Shown here: positions 53,729-64,000 of the stretch, piece by piece | Numbering within the stretch: the first letter of the stretch is position 1 | How the letters are laid out: the number at the start of each line of letters is the position of its first letter | Source: Sulfurospirillum diekertiae | GTDB lineage: Bacteria > Campylobacterota > Campylobacteria > Campylobacterales > Sulfurospirillaceae | Length of the DNA: 64,000 nt | NCBI RefSeq assembly: GCF_011769985.2 | Contig: NZ_CP039734.2 | Location: forward strand, 682,001-746,000 | Direction of reading: 5' to 3' | Translations under genes and position numbers: made by a program | Notes under the pieces: generated by a model | Databases searched by the model: none | What the model was told of the DNA's origin: nothing | The model's input: only the letters and a program-made list of their open reading frames with translations

Positions 53729-55885
53729 TTGGAAGAGTTACTTGAAATTGTCAAAGAGTGTAAAAGCTCTGAAAAAGCGGTAGAACTCTTATATAAGTAT
53801 ATAAAGCCAACGCCCAACATTGAGAAAGCAGTTACGTTTACGATGACTAAACATAAAGGGCAATATCGTAAAAGTGGCGAAGAGTATGTTGTTCATCCTA
53901 TCTTAGTGTGCGTTTTTGTCGCATACTTGGGTGGCGATGAGCCGATGATTGTAGCAGGTTTGCTGCACGATGTCGTTGAAGATACTTCATGCTCTTCTGA
54001 AGATATTAAGGTAATGTTTGGTGAGGAAGTTGGACATTTAGTAGATGGTTTAACTAAAATTGTTGAAATACGTGATGTTGAATTGATACCTTCGTACTCC
54101 AATGACAAACTGGTTGCTTCTGCTCTAACGTTTCGAAAGATGCTTATTGCCTCTATTCGTGATGTGCGTGTATTAGTCGTGAAATTATGTGATAGACTTC
54201 ATAATATGCTTACGCTTGCTGCACTTGATCCTGTTAAGCAACGTCGTATTGCAGAAGAGACATTAGTGGTTTATGCACCTATTGCACACCGTCTGGGTAT
54301 CTCTTCCATTAAAAATCTTTTGGAAGATTTTAGTTTCTTCTATGTTATGCCCAATGAGTACACTAAAATTGATGGCTATATTACAGAGCATGGGCAACAA
54401 CTTCAACTTCGCCTCAATCATTTTATCTCCAAAATTAAAAATCATATGCTCAAAGAAGGATTTATTGAGAGCGATTTTACGATTCAAAAGCGTGTTAAAC
54501 ACTATTATTCCATTTATCTTAAAATGCAGCGTAAAGGTGTCAGCATTGAAGAAGTTTTGGATCTTTTAGCCATTCGTATTATTGTGCGAACTCCCATTGA
54601 TTGCTACCGTGCCCTTGGTATTGTTCATCAACATTTTAAGCCGTTAATATCACGTTTTAAAGATTATATCGCGATACCGAAAGAAAATGGTTATCAGACA
54701 ATTCATACAACGGTATTTGATGATAAGTCCATTGTTGAAGCGCAAATCCGAACCTATGATATGAATAAAACAGCAGAATATGGTGTGGCAGCACATTGGA
54801 AATATAAATCAGGAGGTCTTAATCCTAAACTGGATTGGCTCAATGAACTCAATAACCAAAATGAAGAGATTGAAAATATTGAAGATTTTTATGCCATTGC
54901 CAAAGATAATCTTTATACTGAAGATATAGCGGTTTTTTCTCCCAAAGGAGATATCTTTACGCTTCCTCGTGGGGCGACAGTGCTAGATTTTGCTTATGAA
55001 GTTCATACTGAAGTTGGTACATATGCGGATGAGGCGTATGTTAATAAACAAAAAGTACCACTTTTAAGTGAACTCAAAAATGGTGACATTGTTCGTATTG
55101 TAACCTCAAAAGAGCCAAAATATCGTTGTAGCTGGATCAATAGTGTTAAAACAGGTAAAGCAAAAAGTACGATTCAATCGAATTGCCGTCAAAAAATCAA
55201 AGAGATTAACCACAAAGTAGCGATCAAAATCCTTGCCTATACTTTTGGAGTTGCTGAAAGTAAAGTTGAAGCATGGGTGGAACAAGAACATGCTATGAAA
55301 AAGATTTTTAAAATTTCTACAGATTCTATTTATTTACAAGATGTGGCTAATACATTAAAACTCTATGCTATGCAAGATACGATGCTGTTTCCTTTACTCA
55401 AAAAAGATCGTTATCACATCAAAAAGCAGAAGTTTGAAAATATCGTCATCTACTCAAATCATCATATTTCTAACGTCTATTTTGACTACTGTTGTCATCC
55501 TAAACGAGGGGATGATATTGTAGGTTTTAAAAAAGGCAATGATGTTTTTGTGCATCATAAGTTGTGTGAACGTGCAGCGACTTTGATGGAAGAAAATGAG
55601 CCTATGGTATTTGTGAAATGGACGAGAGAAGCGCCCGATCGTTACAAATTGATTGTAAGTCTTGAAAACAAGAAAGGTTCTTTAGCCTCATTTTTAGCTT
55701 ATTTGGCTAAAATGCAGATCAATCTGGTGACGATAGAACTCGGCAAGGGTGAAGATGAAGGTCATGCAGACTATTTTGAGATGATTTTGGAATTGCCTGA
55801 TAAAAATGTGAATGCAGTACGGGATAATCTCAAAGGAAAATACCGAGTGATTGAATTTATTTCAGTCAATGATGCCTATAAATAA
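53729..55885 (+). CDS. spoT: Bifunctional (p)ppGpp synthetase/hydrolase
   Basis: A 718-residue RSH protein and probably the main alarmone enzyme. The HD hydrolase domain is intact ([12 protein letters not shown], about 79-90), and the synthetase domain has [21 protein letters not shown] (about 308-330). TGS follows ([27 protein letters not shown]), then a helical part with a Cys pair ([15 protein letters not shown]), and a C-terminal ACT domain (about 640-715). Both activities should be present. The start is a TTG at 53729, 12 bases after rpoZ, without a clear ribosome site; translation may be coupled. Confidence 0.93.
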   Translation: MEELLEIVKECKSSEKAVELLYKYIKPTPNIEKAVTFTMTKHKGQYRKSGEEYVVHPILVCVFVAYLGGDEPMIVAGLLHDVVEDTSCSSEDIKVMFGEEVGHLVDGLTKIVEIRDVELIPSYSNDKLVASALTFRKMLIASIRDVRVLVVKLCDRLHNMLTLAALDPVKQRRIAEETLVVYAPIAHRLGISSIKNLLEDFSFFYVMPNEYTKIDGYITEHGQQLQLRLNHFISKIKNHMLKEGFIESDFTIQKRVKHYYSIYLKMQRKGVSIEEVLDLLAIRIIVRTPIDCYRALGIVHQHFKPLISRFKDYIAIPKENGYQTIHTTVFDDKSIVEAQIRTYDMNKTAEYGVAAHWKYKSGGLNPKLDWLNELNNQNEEIENIEDFYAIAKDNLYTEDIAVFSPKGDIFTLPRGATVLDFAYEVHTEVGTYADEAYVNKQKVPLLSELKNGDIVRIVTSKEPKYRCSWINSVKTGKAKSTIQSNCRQKIKEINHKVAIKILAYTFGVAESKVEAWVEQEHAMKKIFKISTDSIYLQDVANTLKLYAMQDTMLFPLLKKDRYHIKKQKFENIVIYSNHHISNVYFDYCCHPKRGDDIVGFKKGNDVFVHHKLCERAATLMEENEPMVFVKWTREAPDRYKLIVSLENKKGSLASFLAYLAKMQINLVTIELGKGEDEGHADYFEMILELPDKNVNAVRDNLKGKYRVIEFISVNDAYK

Positions 55886-55905
55886 TCGAAGAAGGAACTG
55901 ATAGA

Positions 55906-57117
55906 ATGGATATGCGGATTCAAAATGCGCTCAAAGAGATCAAAAGAGGGATTAGTGAGATTATTGATGAAGAGCGTGTTGTTACATTACTCAAAAATTA
56001 TTTTGAAAAAGGTGAAACTTTTTTAGTGAAAGCGGGATTTGATCCCACAGCACCAGACCTTCACTTAGGGCATACAGTGCTTCTTCAAAAAATGGCACTC
56101 CTTCAAAAATTTGGAGCTATTGTTCAGTTTTTGATTGGTGATTTTACAGGTATGATTGGTGATCCAACGGGCAAAAATGAGACACGTAAAAAATTGACAC
56201 GTGAAGTTGTTTTAGCCAATGCGCAAAGCTATAAAGAACAAGTCTTCAAAATCTTAGACCCTGAAAAAACAGTGGTTCTCTTTAACTCCGAGTGGATTGA
56301 GGCTTTAGGTGCATCAGGTTTGGTGGAACTTACAACAACATTTAATGTGGCACGTATGCTTGAGCGTGAAGATTTTGAAAAACGCTATAAATCTCAAACA
56401 CCTATTTCGATTAGCGAATTTATATACCCATTGCTTCAAGGCTACGATAGTGTTGCAATGAAAAGTGATATTGAAATGGGTGGTACCGATCAGAAGTTCA
56501 ATCTTTTAATGGGGCGTCATTTACAACGTGCCTATAACATCGGCAAAGAGCAAGCCGTCATTATGATGCCGTTACTCGAAGGCTTAGATGGCGTTAATAA
56601 AATGAGTAAATCTTTAGGCAATTATATTGGTGTTACAGATGCACCATCGGATATGTTTGGTAAGATGCTTAGTATTTCTGATGATTTGATGTGGCGTTAT
56701 TATGAGCTTTTAAGCACGAAAAGTCTTGAAGAAATTGAAGCTCTTAAGAAGGATGTTGCCGCAGGTACTATCCATCCCAAACATGCAAAAGAGATGATTG
56801 CTGCAGAAATGGTTGAGCGTTATCATGGCAAAGCTGAAGCACTTGAAGCTCAAGCTGAGTTTGATCGTGTCCATTCTCAAAATGAGATTCCAACAGACAT
56901 TGAAACCTTTACATGTAAAGAATCTCCTATTTGGATCGCCAAAGCTTTGGTTGATTGTGGACTTGAAATTTCAACTTCACAAGCTAGACGTGATATTAAG
57001 CAAGGAGCAGTAAAGCTTGATCAAGACAAAGTGGATGATGAACAGCTACAATTGGAATGTGGAGAGTATATTCTCCAAGTCGGTAAGCGAAAATTTGCTC
57101 GATTAAAGGTGCAGTAA
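55906..57117 (+). CDS. tyrS: Tyrosyl-tRNA synthetase
   Basis: A 403-residue class I synthetase charging tRNA-Tyr. HIGH-type motif [13 protein letters not shown] (about 48-60), KMSKS exactly (about 231-235), and a C-terminal S4 RNA-binding domain (about 340-400). AAGGA lies nine bases before the ATG at 55906. The stop overlaps the next ATG as TAATG. One palindrome (56908) encodes FTCK just before the S4 domain. Confidence 0.95.
   Translation: MDMRIQNALKEIKRGISEIIDEERVVTLLKNYFEKGETFLVKAGFDPTAPDLHLGHTVLLQKMALLQKFGAIVQFLIGDFTGMIGDPTGKNETRKKLTREVVLANAQSYKEQVFKILDPEKTVVLFNSEWIEALGASGLVELTTTFNVARMLEREDFEKRYKSQTPISISEFIYPLLQGYDSVAMKSDIEMGGTDQKFNLLMGRHLQRAYNIGKEQAVIMMPLLEGLDGVNKMSKSLGNYIGVTDAPSDMFGKMLSISDDLMWRYYELLSTKSLEEIEALKKDVAAGTIHPKHAKEMIAAEMVERYHGKAEALEAQAEFDRVHSQNEIPTDIETFTCKESPIWIAKALVDCGLEISTSQARRDIKQGAVKLDQDKVDDEQLQLECGEYILQVGKRKFARLKVQ
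56908..56919. repeat. TTTACATGTAAA palindrome, intragenic
   Basis: Exact copy inside tyrS, in the linker before the S4 domain, read as FTCK. Confidence 0.9.
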
Positions 57118-58217
57118 TGGCATTTGAACCTCTTAAAATTGGCAAGTACACACTTGAATATCCTATTATTCAAGGGGGTATGGGGCTAGGCATCAGTTGG
57201 GATAAACTTGCAGGAACCGTAAGTTTAGAAGGCGGATTGGGTGTCATTAGCTCTGTTGGAACAGGTTATTATCAGAACACGCACTTTAGTAAAAAAAACA
57301 TCAATACACGCCCCTTCGAGACGGAGAATTTTTACTCCAAAGAGGCTTTATTTGCAATTGTTGAAAATGCACGAAAAATTTGTGGCTCAAAACCACTTGC
57401 AATGAATATTCTTTATGCCATTAATGATTATGAACGTGTTATTAAGGACTCATGCGAAGCAGGAGTTAATATCATTATTACCGGAGCAGGGCTTCCAACC
57501 AATATGCCTGAATTTACGGCTGCCTATCCTGATGTAGCACTCGTTCCTATTGTCTCTTCGGCAAAGGCATTAAGAATTATTTGTAAACGTTGGACACAAC
57601 GTTATAATCGCTTGCCAGATGCTATTGTTGTTGAAGGTCCTTTAAGTGGTGGGCATCAAGGTTTTACCTATGAACAATGCGCTATGGAAGAGTATCAGCT
57701 TGAAAATTTAATTGGACCTATTCGTGAAGAGATTAAGGCTTGGGGTGGCGAGTTTCCTCTTTTTGCTGCAGGTGGCGTATGGGATCACAATGATATTTTA
57801 AAGATGATGAGCTTGGGAGCAGATGGCGTTCAAATGGGAACCCGTTTCATTGGAACACATGAGTGTGATGCCGATCAAAATTTTAAAGAAATTTTGCTGA
57901 ACGCACACCAAGAAGATATTAAACTCTTTAAATCACCCGTAGGTTATCCAGCGCGTGGTGTGAGAACCAATCTTATCAAGATGGTTGAAAAAAGAGAAGG
58001 ACCACCTATTCGTTGTATTAGTAACTGTGTCAGTCCGTGTCATCGGGGGCAAGAAGCTAAAGCAGTAGGGTATTGTATTGCAGATAGTTTGAGCGATGCC
58101 TATATGGGGAAAGTCGAAACAGGGCTTTTCTTTACAGGTGCAAATGGTTATAAACTCAATGAAATTATCAGTGTAAAAGAGCTGATCGCAAAGTTGGTAT
58201 ATGGGGAAACTAATTAG
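57117..58217 (+). CDS. Nitronate monooxygenase / FabK-like FMN protein
   Basis: A 366-residue TIM-barrel flavoprotein of the 2-nitropropane dioxygenase family: YPIIQGGMGLGISWDKLAGTVSLEGGLGVIS at the N-terminus, GPLSGGHQGF and PLFAAGGVWDHNDILKMMSLGADGVQMGTRF for FMN phosphate. A C-terminal three-Cys stretch (CISNCVSPCHRG) may bind a metal. The family includes nitronate monooxygenases and the enoyl-ACP reductase FabK; sequence does not settle which. The start overlaps tyrS by one base (TAATG) and its end overlaps the amidase gene by 17 bases. Confidence 0.85.
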   Translation: MAFEPLKIGKYTLEYPIIQGGMGLGISWDKLAGTVSLEGGLGVISSVGTGYYQNTHFSKKNINTRPFETENFYSKEALFAIVENARKICGSKPLAMNILYAINDYERVIKDSCEAGVNIIITGAGLPTNMPEFTAAYPDVALVPIVSSAKALRIICKRWTQRYNRLPDAIVVEGPLSGGHQGFTYEQCAMEEYQLENLIGPIREEIKAWGGEFPLFAAGGVWDHNDILKMMSLGADGVQMGTRFIGTHECDADQNFKEILLNAHQEDIKLFKSPVGYPARGVRTNLIKMVEKREGPPIRCISNCVSPCHRGQEAKAVGYCIADSLSDAYMGKVETGLFFTGANGYKLNEIISVKELIAKLVYGETN

Positions 58218-59910
58218 ATCATTTTTTGTTTTACTGTTGATGTGTGTAGCCCTTTTGGGTGCTCCGAATTACATGCAACAATTACAGCAGTATGATACAC
58301 AAATGAATGGTGCAAGTAATGATGAGATGTTGCGTATCTTTCATGGACTGAAAGCTATTTATATTCAATCTATTATTGGTAATGATGAAAATCTCAAAAA
58401 AGAGACATTGGAGCGATTGATTAAGACTGCTAAAGTTCTTAAGTTAGATGCATCAAAGTATGAGTCAGAGCTTGCAACATTAGGCAAAGGTAGCAAAAAA
58501 ACAGCTCCTTCTAAGCCTCTTGTTCCTCCTCCTGCATCTGAAGAGAGTTTTGCTGCTTCCTCCAGTAATACGCCGTCTTCTTCGGCATCATCACCATCGG
58601 CTTTTGCTCCTGCCCCCATGCCGCCTGCATCTGTCGTTAATGAAAATAGACCAGCGATGCAAACGGCCAATAGTAGTGGTTCATCAAACCAGTCAAATTC
58701 TGCGCTTCCAAAATCATATAATGGTAAAAATGTACTTCAACATGTTGTGACCAATGAAGATGAAATTGTGCTTGATTTTGGGGCTAAGGTTGTAGAAAGT
58801 AGTGTGAAAATTTTTGTTCTTAAAAGTGCAGACAGTTATAAAAAAATTATTGATATCCCAGCAATTATTATGAATGCTCCTTTGACGATTACGACACCTA
58901 AAAAGCTGCAAAGTTTACGAATTAGTCAATACAATAATAATGCTATTCGTATTATTCTAGATGCTCCTAGTGCCTTTGAGACATATGTTAGCGTGTTTGA
59001 AAACCAAGTCATTCTTTCACTCAATAAACAGCCTGTTTTAACCCAAAGACCTATACCACAGCCTCAACAACCCGTTGTAGAAGCTACTCATAAAAATATA
59101 CCTCCACCAGCAACAGTTGCTCCTGTTGCCGCGGCTAGTGCCTCTCCTGTCACAGCAACAGCAAAGACGACTCCTCCACCCTCTGCGTCTAGTGCTACTT
59201 CTTTGAGCAGTTCAAAAAAAGGACCTAAACGTGACAAAACCATTGTCATAGATGCTGGACATGGTGGAAAGGATTCGGGTGCCACAGGATATAAACAACG
59301 TCTTGAAAAAAACCTTGTTTTAGAGATGGCTTTGCAATTAGGAAAAGAGTTAAAATCACGTGGTTACAAAGTCTTTTATACACGTCAAAGTGATGAATTT
59401 ATTGAACTAAGAGATCGTACCAAAGTGGCTAATGATAAAAATGCGGACTTGTTTGTTTCTTTGCATGCAAATGCTGCACCCAATGAAGCTAAAAAACTCT
59501 CGATGAAAGGGCTAGAGACCTTTTTCCTCTCTCCGGATCGATCGGAGCGTTCTAAAAACGTCGCCGCATTGGAAAATCAATCAACCATGGAAGAGATGGA
59601 TTTTTACTCAAAAGAGACCTTTCTCAATGTTTTCAATCGTGAGAAAATTGTACTTTCCAATAAGATGGCGATTGATATACAATCAAGCATGCTAAAAGCC
59701 GTCAAAAAGAAATATAATGTTGAAGATGGTGGGGTTAGAGAAGCTCCTTTTTGGGTCTTAGTCGGTGCCACAATGCCTTCTGTATTGATTGAACTTGGAT
59801 ATATTACCAATCCTGAAGAGTCAGACAATATGGTCAATCCTCAATATCAAAAACAGCTTGTAGATGGTATTAGTGATGGAATTGATCGTTATTACGTTAA
59901 CAACCCCTAA
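58201..59910 (+). CDS. amiA: N-acetylmuramoyl-L-alanine amidase (AMIN + Amidase_3)
   Basis: A 569-residue exported enzyme that cuts the MurNAc-L-Ala bond during daughter-cell separation. Signal peptide about 1-20; a helical N-terminal part; Pro/Ser/Ala-rich linkers (about 100-165 and 280-340); an AMIN domain (about 178-282) for septal targeting; and a catalytic domain (about 348-567). The Zn ligands and acid are present: VIDAGHGGKDSG, EKNL, LFVSLHANAAPN and SVLIELGYITN. It lies in the same run as ftsEX and the degenerate EnvC-like gene, its likely activator. It converges with the CinA-like gene, sharing 14 bases. Confidence 0.92.
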   Translation: MGKLIRSFFVLLLMCVALLGAPNYMQQLQQYDTQMNGASNDEMLRIFHGLKAIYIQSIIGNDENLKKETLERLIKTAKVLKLDASKYESELATLGKGSKKTAPSKPLVPPPASEESFAASSSNTPSSSASSPSAFAPAPMPPASVVNENRPAMQTANSSGSSNQSNSALPKSYNGKNVLQHVVTNEDEIVLDFGAKVVESSVKIFVLKSADSYKKIIDIPAIIMNAPLTITTPKKLQSLRISQYNNNAIRIILDAPSAFETYVSVFENQVILSLNKQPVLTQRPIPQPQQPVVEATHKNIPPPATVAPVAAASASPVTATAKTTPPPSASSATSLSSSKKGPKRDKTIVIDAGHGGKDSGATGYKQRLEKNLVLEMALQLGKELKSRGYKVFYTRQSDEFIELRDRTKVANDKNADLFVSLHANAAPNEAKKLSMKGLETFFLSPDRSERSKNVAALENQSTMEEMDFYSKETFLNVFNREKIVLSNKMAIDIQSSMLKAVKKKYNVEDGGVREAPFWVLVGATMPSVLIELGYITNPEESDNMVNPQYQKQLVDGISDGIDRYYVNNP

Positions 59911-60631
59911 TGGTTTTCCCTTTTTTGAGTACACTCTCTTTAAAGAAATCTGACCAATGCTCTACAAGTGCTTGGTCCGTGTGTGCAAGATAAATTTCCA
60001 CAATACGTTTGTGTTCTTCGAAACGAGGGAGTGAGGAGAAATTAAGCTCTTTGGGTAAAGCTTCCATGATCTCAATTAAGTCATTTTCCGCTGCTTCAAC
60101 GATAAATGATGTGCTAAAAAGCATAGGTTGAATGGGGAAGTATTTATCGAGAGCTTCTTTGATCATTGGCCAAGCCATAGAGGGAAAGCCTGGTGTAAAA
60201 AAGAAACGATTAAAAAGTGAAAAGCCGGGGACTTGATTGACAACATTATGCAAAAGATCAGCTTCTGGTGGAAGCATTGCCATCGTGATTCTATGAGGGT
60301 ACGCTTCATCTCCAAACTGATTCACAATAAGCTCTTTTGCCTTTACATGTAAAGCTAAAGGCTGCCCTGTAAAAACTTCACTAGCAATAGCACGTGTGAG
60401 ATCATCAGGTGTTGCACCAATACCCCCAAAGCAAAACATTACGCTCTTTGAATCTTGTAAAATCATATTGAAACAGTTTTGAATAAGCGAGGGGTCATCT
60501 TGAATGACAAAACTTCCTACATGTAAAAGTCCGCGACTTTGAAGCTCTTGGTTAATAAAGGCGAAGTGTTTATCTACCCTGCGACCATTGAGCAGTTCAG
60601 TCCCAATGATAACAGAGTAGAAGTGGTGCAT
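59897..60631 (-). CDS. CinA N-terminal-like molybdopterin-binding domain protein
   Basis: A 244-residue protein with the MoaB/Mog fold found at the N-terminus of CinA: VIIGTELLNGRRVDKHFAFINQELQSRG and FCFGGIGATPDDLTRAIA. It lacks the C-terminal PncC-type nicotinamide-nucleotide amidase domain of full CinA, as in YfaY-type proteins. In some such proteins the domain is an ADP-ribose pyrophosphatase; its role here is not clear. The start overlaps the adk stop by one base. Two palindrome copies lie within (60342 exact, 60516 two mismatches). Confidence 0.82.
   Translation of the reverse strand: MHHFYSVIIGTELLNGRRVDKHFAFINQELQSRGLLHVGSFVIQDDPSLIQNCFNMILQDSKSVMFCFGGIGATPDDLTRAIASEVFTGQPLALHVKAKELIVNQFGDEAYPHRITMAMLPPEADLLHNVVNQVPGFSLFNRFFFTPGFPSMAWPMIKEALDKYFPIQPMLFSTSFIVEAAENDLIEIMEALPKELNFSSLPRFEEHKRIVEIYLAHTDQALVEHWSDFFKESVLKKGKTIRGC
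60342..60353. repeat. TTTACATGTAAA palindrome, intragenic
   Basis: Exact copy in the CinA-like gene, read on the minus strand as LHVK. Confidence 0.9.
60516..60527. repeat. TTTACATGTAAA palindrome, two mismatches, intragenic
   Basis: CCTACATGTAAA in the CinA-like gene, read on the minus strand as LHVG. Weakest copy listed. Confidence 0.5.
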
Positions 60632-61203
60632 TAGATGTTGCTTTTAACGAAGTTTTCCATCTCGCTGACGATCTCTTCGATGGTACGTTCGCCATTGATT
60701 TTATGAAGAAGATTTTTCGCACCGTAGAAGGCTTGAATACCCGCTAATGGTTCCGTGTACACTTTCATACGATTTTTGAAGACTTGAACGTTATCATCCG
60801 CTCCACGTGCACGTCCTAGAACACGATCACATGCAACTTGCTCGCTGACTTCTACTTCCACGACAGAGACAAGTTTCACAGTAGTTTCTTTTGCAAGAAT
60901 AGCATCCAGTGCTTTCATCTGCTCATCAGAGCGTGGAAAACCATCGATCAAAATGACATCTTTAGGGCTATTTTTGATGGCGCTAACAATGGTATTGATA
61001 ACAATATCAAGAGGAACAAGATTGCCCGCACTGACAAATGAATCAATCGTTTTACCCAGTTCACTACCACTAGCCACCTCATCACGAAGTAACTCACCTG
61101 TTGAGTAGTGCGCAATTACGTCGCTATTTTTTTCTGCAATTAAACTCGCATCCGTTGTTTTTCCGCTGCCTGGGGCGCCAATAATCAAAAATAGTTTCTT
61201 CAT
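60631..61203 (-). CDS. adk: Adenylate kinase
   Basis: A 190-residue kinase interconverting ATP + AMP and 2 ADP. P-loop [13 protein letters not shown] (about 8-16), AMP-binding [11 protein letters not shown] and [14 protein letters not shown], and [24 protein letters not shown]. It is the short form with a small LID and no zinc cysteines. I chose the ATG at 61203, five bases after AAGGA; the ATG at 61209 touches that site. It lies downstream of aspS on the same strand. Confidence 0.95.
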   Translation of the reverse strand: MKKLFLIIGAPGSGKTTDASLIAEKNSDVIAHYSTGELLRDEVASGSELGKTIDSFVSAGNLVPLDIVINTIVSAIKNSPKDVILIDGFPRSDEQMKALDAILAKETTVKLVSVVEVEVSEQVACDRVLGRARGADDNVQVFKNRMKVYTEPLAGIQAFYGAKNLLHKINGERTIEEIVSEMENFVKSNI

Positions 61204-61300
61204 CAACATCCTTTTTAATTTTTATACGCAACAAAAGTAAAACTCTTGTTGCTACGTTAGCCACTAGGGCACTAAAGCTTGCTGCGCATCTCAGCAGAAC

Positions 61301-63049
61301 TTATTTGGTTTTTTCTCTTAGACGAATACCTAGATCACGCAACTGATCGCTCTCAACGGCACTTGGTGCATGTGTGAGTAAACATTGTGCTTTTTGGGTT
61401 TTAGGGAAGGCAATCACATCACGAATACTTTCACTTTTGGTAATTAGCATCATCATCCTATCCAAACCAATTGCCAATCCACCATGTGGAGGCGCACCAA
61501 ATTTGAGGGCATCGAGTAAGAATTCAAACTTCTCATGAGCCTCTTCATCACTAATACCAAGAAGATTGAACACTTTTTGTTGAATCTCTTTTTTATGAAT
61601 TCTGATGCTGCCACCACCCAATTCGACGCCGTTTAAAACAACGTCATAGGCGATAGATTCCATCTCATCAATCGGTGTGTTATCGATGTCTTTTGGCATC
61701 GTAAAAGGATGGTGAAGTGCTTTAACATTGCCGTTTTCCACTTCAAACATCTCAAAATCAACGACCCATACAAATTCAAATCGATCTTTGGGGATAATGT
61801 TCATTTGCTCAGCTAGAAAAATACGGAAACGTCCCATATAATCGAGTACCAGTTTTTTCTCACCCGCACCAAAGAAGATCGCATCGCCTACATGCAGATC
61901 GGCTGCAGTAACGATGGCTTGTAAATCGTCTTCATCAAAGAATTTTGCCAAAGGACCTTTAAGACCTTCTTCTTTCATTTGGAAATAACCGAGACCTGAT
62001 GCGCCAAATTTGCGAACATACTCTTCAAAACCTTGCATTTGACGTTTCGAGAAGATGTTATCGCCGTTTGGAACTTTGAGCGCTTTAATGCGGTTGCGTT
62101 TTGTATCTTTGGCGATGTTACTAAAGATCTCATTTTTACACTTTGCAAAGATGTCGATTACGTCAATCATGCTAAGGTCATAGCGAAGATCGGGTTTATC
62201 GGAGCCATATTTTTCCATCGCCTCTTTAAAACGAATACGGTTAAAAGGAATGCTGATTTCATGGCCACAGGCTTTGAAAACATCTTTTAAAAGATTTTCA
62301 GTGACTTTCATAACATCTTCTTGCGTGCAAAAGCTCATTTCGATGTCAATTTGTGTAAATTCTGGCTGGCGGTCTGCTCGTAAATCTTCATCACGGAAAC
62401 ATTTAGCCACTTGGAAATAACGATCAAATCCTGCACACATTAAAAGTTGTTTGAAAAGTTGAGGGGACTGTGGAAGGGCGTAAAATTCACCATTGTGAAC
62501 ACGACTTGGAACGAGATAATCACGTGCTCCCTCGGGTGTTGATTTGGTCAAAATAGGGGTTTCCACTTCCAAAAAGCCTTGAGCATCCAGTGAATTACGA
62601 ACGGCAACGGTAGCTTTACTTCTCAGTTTAAAAATTTCGTAGGCTTTAGGATTACGAAGGTCAAGGTAGCGGTATTTAAGACGGACATCTTCACCTACGT
62701 TATTATCACCAATGACAAAAGGAACGGTTTCACTTGCATTTTCGATGATCAGTTCATCTACAACAATTTCGATTTTACCTGTTTTAAGGCGTGGATTTTC
62801 TAAACCTTCACCTCTTGCTCTGACACGGCCTTTCGCTTTGAGAACAAACTCATCTCTGACAAGAGCAGCAATTTCATGTGCTGTAATACTATCGGTTGGA
62901 TCACAAACAAGTTGCACAAGTCCTGATTTATCACGAAGGTCTATAAAGATGACACCACCATGATCTCTGTTGCTATTTGCCCAGCCACACACTTCTACGG
63001 TCTCGCCGATATTGGCGACATCTAAATCTGTACAATAATGACTTCTCAA
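61301..63049 (-). CDS. aspS: Aspartyl-tRNA synthetase
   Basis: A 582-residue class IIb synthetase of the bacterial type: an N-terminal OB-fold anticodon domain ([31 protein letters not shown]), class II motif 2 ([23 protein letters not shown]), an inserted GAD domain (about 300-410) and motif 3 ([28 protein letters not shown]). Campylobacterota generally lack AsnRS, so this enzyme is probably non-discriminating and also charges tRNA-Asn for GatCAB; that is family knowledge, not seen here. Confidence 0.95.
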   Translation of the reverse strand: MRSHYCTDLDVANIGETVEVCGWANSNRDHGGVIFIDLRDKSGLVQLVCDPTDSITAHEIAALVRDEFVLKAKGRVRARGEGLENPRLKTGKIEIVVDELIIENASETVPFVIGDNNVGEDVRLKYRYLDLRNPKAYEIFKLRSKATVAVRNSLDAQGFLEVETPILTKSTPEGARDYLVPSRVHNGEFYALPQSPQLFKQLLMCAGFDRYFQVAKCFRDEDLRADRQPEFTQIDIEMSFCTQEDVMKVTENLLKDVFKACGHEISIPFNRIRFKEAMEKYGSDKPDLRYDLSMIDVIDIFAKCKNEIFSNIAKDTKRNRIKALKVPNGDNIFSKRQMQGFEEYVRKFGASGLGYFQMKEEGLKGPLAKFFDEDDLQAIVTAADLHVGDAIFFGAGEKKLVLDYMGRFRIFLAEQMNIIPKDRFEFVWVVDFEMFEVENGNVKALHHPFTMPKDIDNTPIDEMESIAYDVVLNGVELGGGSIRIHKKEIQQKVFNLLGISDEEAHEKFEFLLDALKFGAPPHGGLAIGLDRMMMLITKSESIRDVIAFPKTQKAQCLLTHAPSAVESDQLRDLGIRLREKTK

Positions 63050-63219
63050 TGTTTATCCTAAAATAAGGGTGTTTTGATGAACCCTTGAGTATCGTTTTTT
63101 AAAAACAATCAGTATATCTAAATGTAGCTTTTCTTTAGTTTATTTTAGAGAACATTGTTATGTTTTGTGGTACAATCATCTGCATATAGTTAAAAAAATT
63201 TGTATTATTTTGGGGTTGC

Positions 63220-64000
63220 ATGTATTCAATTGTCGTGATAGTTGAATTAATTTTACTAATCATTGGTGCTCTCTTTCTTATTCGCGCTCTTACACCTATT
63301 AGCCACTTGATTCTTGAGCTTCCAGAAGGAAGCATCAAAGAGAGATGGAAGGTTTTGAGTATTTTTATTCTCTTTTTTATTGCTGGCTATTTTATTTTTG
63401 GTTATAACTTATGGCTCCTTGGCGATGAATTTAATCATCTGTCCATTATTACATCTATCACTATGTTTTTGGGAGGAGTATTCGCTTATTTAGTAGGACA
63501 GCTTGCTCTACATACGATGAATGATGTTAAGAATATGGCAATATTGCAGCATGAAAGTATCACCGATGGCCTTACCAATCTTCACAATAGACGCTATTTT
63601 GATGAGCGCATTGCGGAGGAAGTTGCACTCTCAAAACGTTATAAACTACCTTTAACATTTATGCTTCTTGACGTCGATCATTTTAAAAAAATCAATGATA
63701 CCTATGGTCATAAAGTGGGTGACGAAGTTTTGAGAAATCTTTCAAAAGTAGTTTTAGAAGTTGTTCGTGATAGTGATGTTGTAGCACGGTATGGTGGTGA
63801 AGAAATTGCTATTATAACACCGAGTACCAACAAACAAGATGCGGAGCTTTTAGCTGAGCGTTTACGTGGCATTGTTGAAAAGACAACGGTAGCTACTATT
63901 TCTACAACACAAGAGGTCGTACAAGTGACCGTCAGCATAGGTATTTGTTCTTTGAGTGCAGTGATTACTGACAAAGATGCTCTGATAGAAGAGACAGATC
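63220..64000 (+). CDS. Membrane diguanylate cyclase, N-terminal part (runs off the window)
   Basis: Open from the ATG at 63220 to the window end, 260 codons visible, 3' end missing. Three TM segments (about 3-20, 44-66 and 75-94) with almost no periplasmic part lead straight into a GGDEF domain (about 110 onward, SITDGLTNLHNRRYFDERI). The signature is GGEEI (about 192), not GGEEF/GGDEF, with the I-site RDSD five residues upstream. The rest of the domain (LDVDHFKKINDTYGH) is canonical, so activity is likely. GGGGT-type purines precede the ATG. The sensor input is not clear. Confidence 0.85.
   Translation, partial: MYSIVVIVELILLIIGALFLIRALTPISHLILELPEGSIKERWKVLSIFILFFIAGYFIFGYNLWLLGDEFNHLSIITSITMFLGGVFAYLVGQLALHTMNDVKNMAILQHESITDGLTNLHNRRYFDERIAEEVALSKRYKLPLTFMLLDVDHFKKINDTYGHKVGDEVLRNLSKVVLEVVRDSDVVARYGGEEIAIITPSTNKQDAELLAERLRGIVEKTTVATISTTQEVVQVTVSIGICSLSAVITDKDALIEETD

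Overview
The window is AT-rich bacterial DNA from the Campylobacterota (former Epsilonproteobacteria), most likely Sulfurospirillum or a close relative. Three conserved blocks match gene orders I recall from Campylobacter jejuni: rpsA - small membrane-anchored protein - serA; flgS beside an aminotransferase; and the long run rluD-like - flpA-like - trmB - ftsE - ftsX - M23/EnvC-like - pyrH - rpoZ - spoT - tyrS - nitronate monooxygenase-like - amidase. A MutS7-type mismatch protein with a C-terminal HNH domain, several chemoreceptors, and CowN (which implies a nitrogenase elsewhere) fit a free-living, motile, N2-fixing member. The genus is inference; no rRNA is present.

Layout. 0-2.5 kb: 3' end of rpsA, a small anchored protein, serA. 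2.8-8.2 kb: an RND efflux operon whose inner-membrane pump is encoded as two half-length genes. 8.2-9.4 kb: a small HTH gene pair with a repeat-rich control region, then efp. 9.5-15.3 kb: three chemoreceptor genes with a DJ-1/PfpI gene between the first two; the first two receptors each carry a single-base frameshift. 15.4-20.9 kb: mutS7 (minus), DUF2721, CvfB-like and BaiN-like genes. 21-25.7 kb: diguanylate cyclase, hemJ, cowN, esterase, Old Yellow Enzyme. 25.7-32.3 kb: a CmeABC-type RND operon whose cmeB is interrupted by a complete IS5-family element; removing the element and one TA restores an exact 1041-codon gene. 32.5-35.3 kb: an Aer-like PAS protein coupled to a chemoreceptor, then a Ser-rich coiled-coil protein. 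35.4-42.5 kb: dnaE, flgS, aminotransferase, lrgAB. 42.8-46.6 kb: kup, a small periplasmic protein, a CAU tRNA, rodA. 46.7-59.9 kb: the conserved rluD-to-amidase run. 59.9-64 kb: CinA-like, adk, aspS, and the start of a membrane diguanylate cyclase.

The most unusual signal is not a gene. A 12-bp perfect palindrome, TTTACATGTAAA, occurs 21 times exactly, and nine more times with one or two changes, in 64 kb. By simple base-composition reasoning far less than one copy is expected. Copies lie inside genes, read as either FTCK or LHV(K/N), and also just after stop codons, where some pair up as terminator stems. This resembles a highly iterated palindrome (as HIP1 in cyanobacteria) or a DNA-uptake-type signal. 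Its function is unknown to me.

How the genes work together. Two tripartite efflux systems are present, one with a naturally split pump and one broken by an IS. FtsEX, a catalytically degenerate EnvC-like protein and an AMIN/Amidase_3 enzyme lie in one co-directional run and plausibly form the septal peptidoglycan-splitting pathway. Five receptor or cyclic-di-GMP loci plus FlgS point to heavy investment in motility control.
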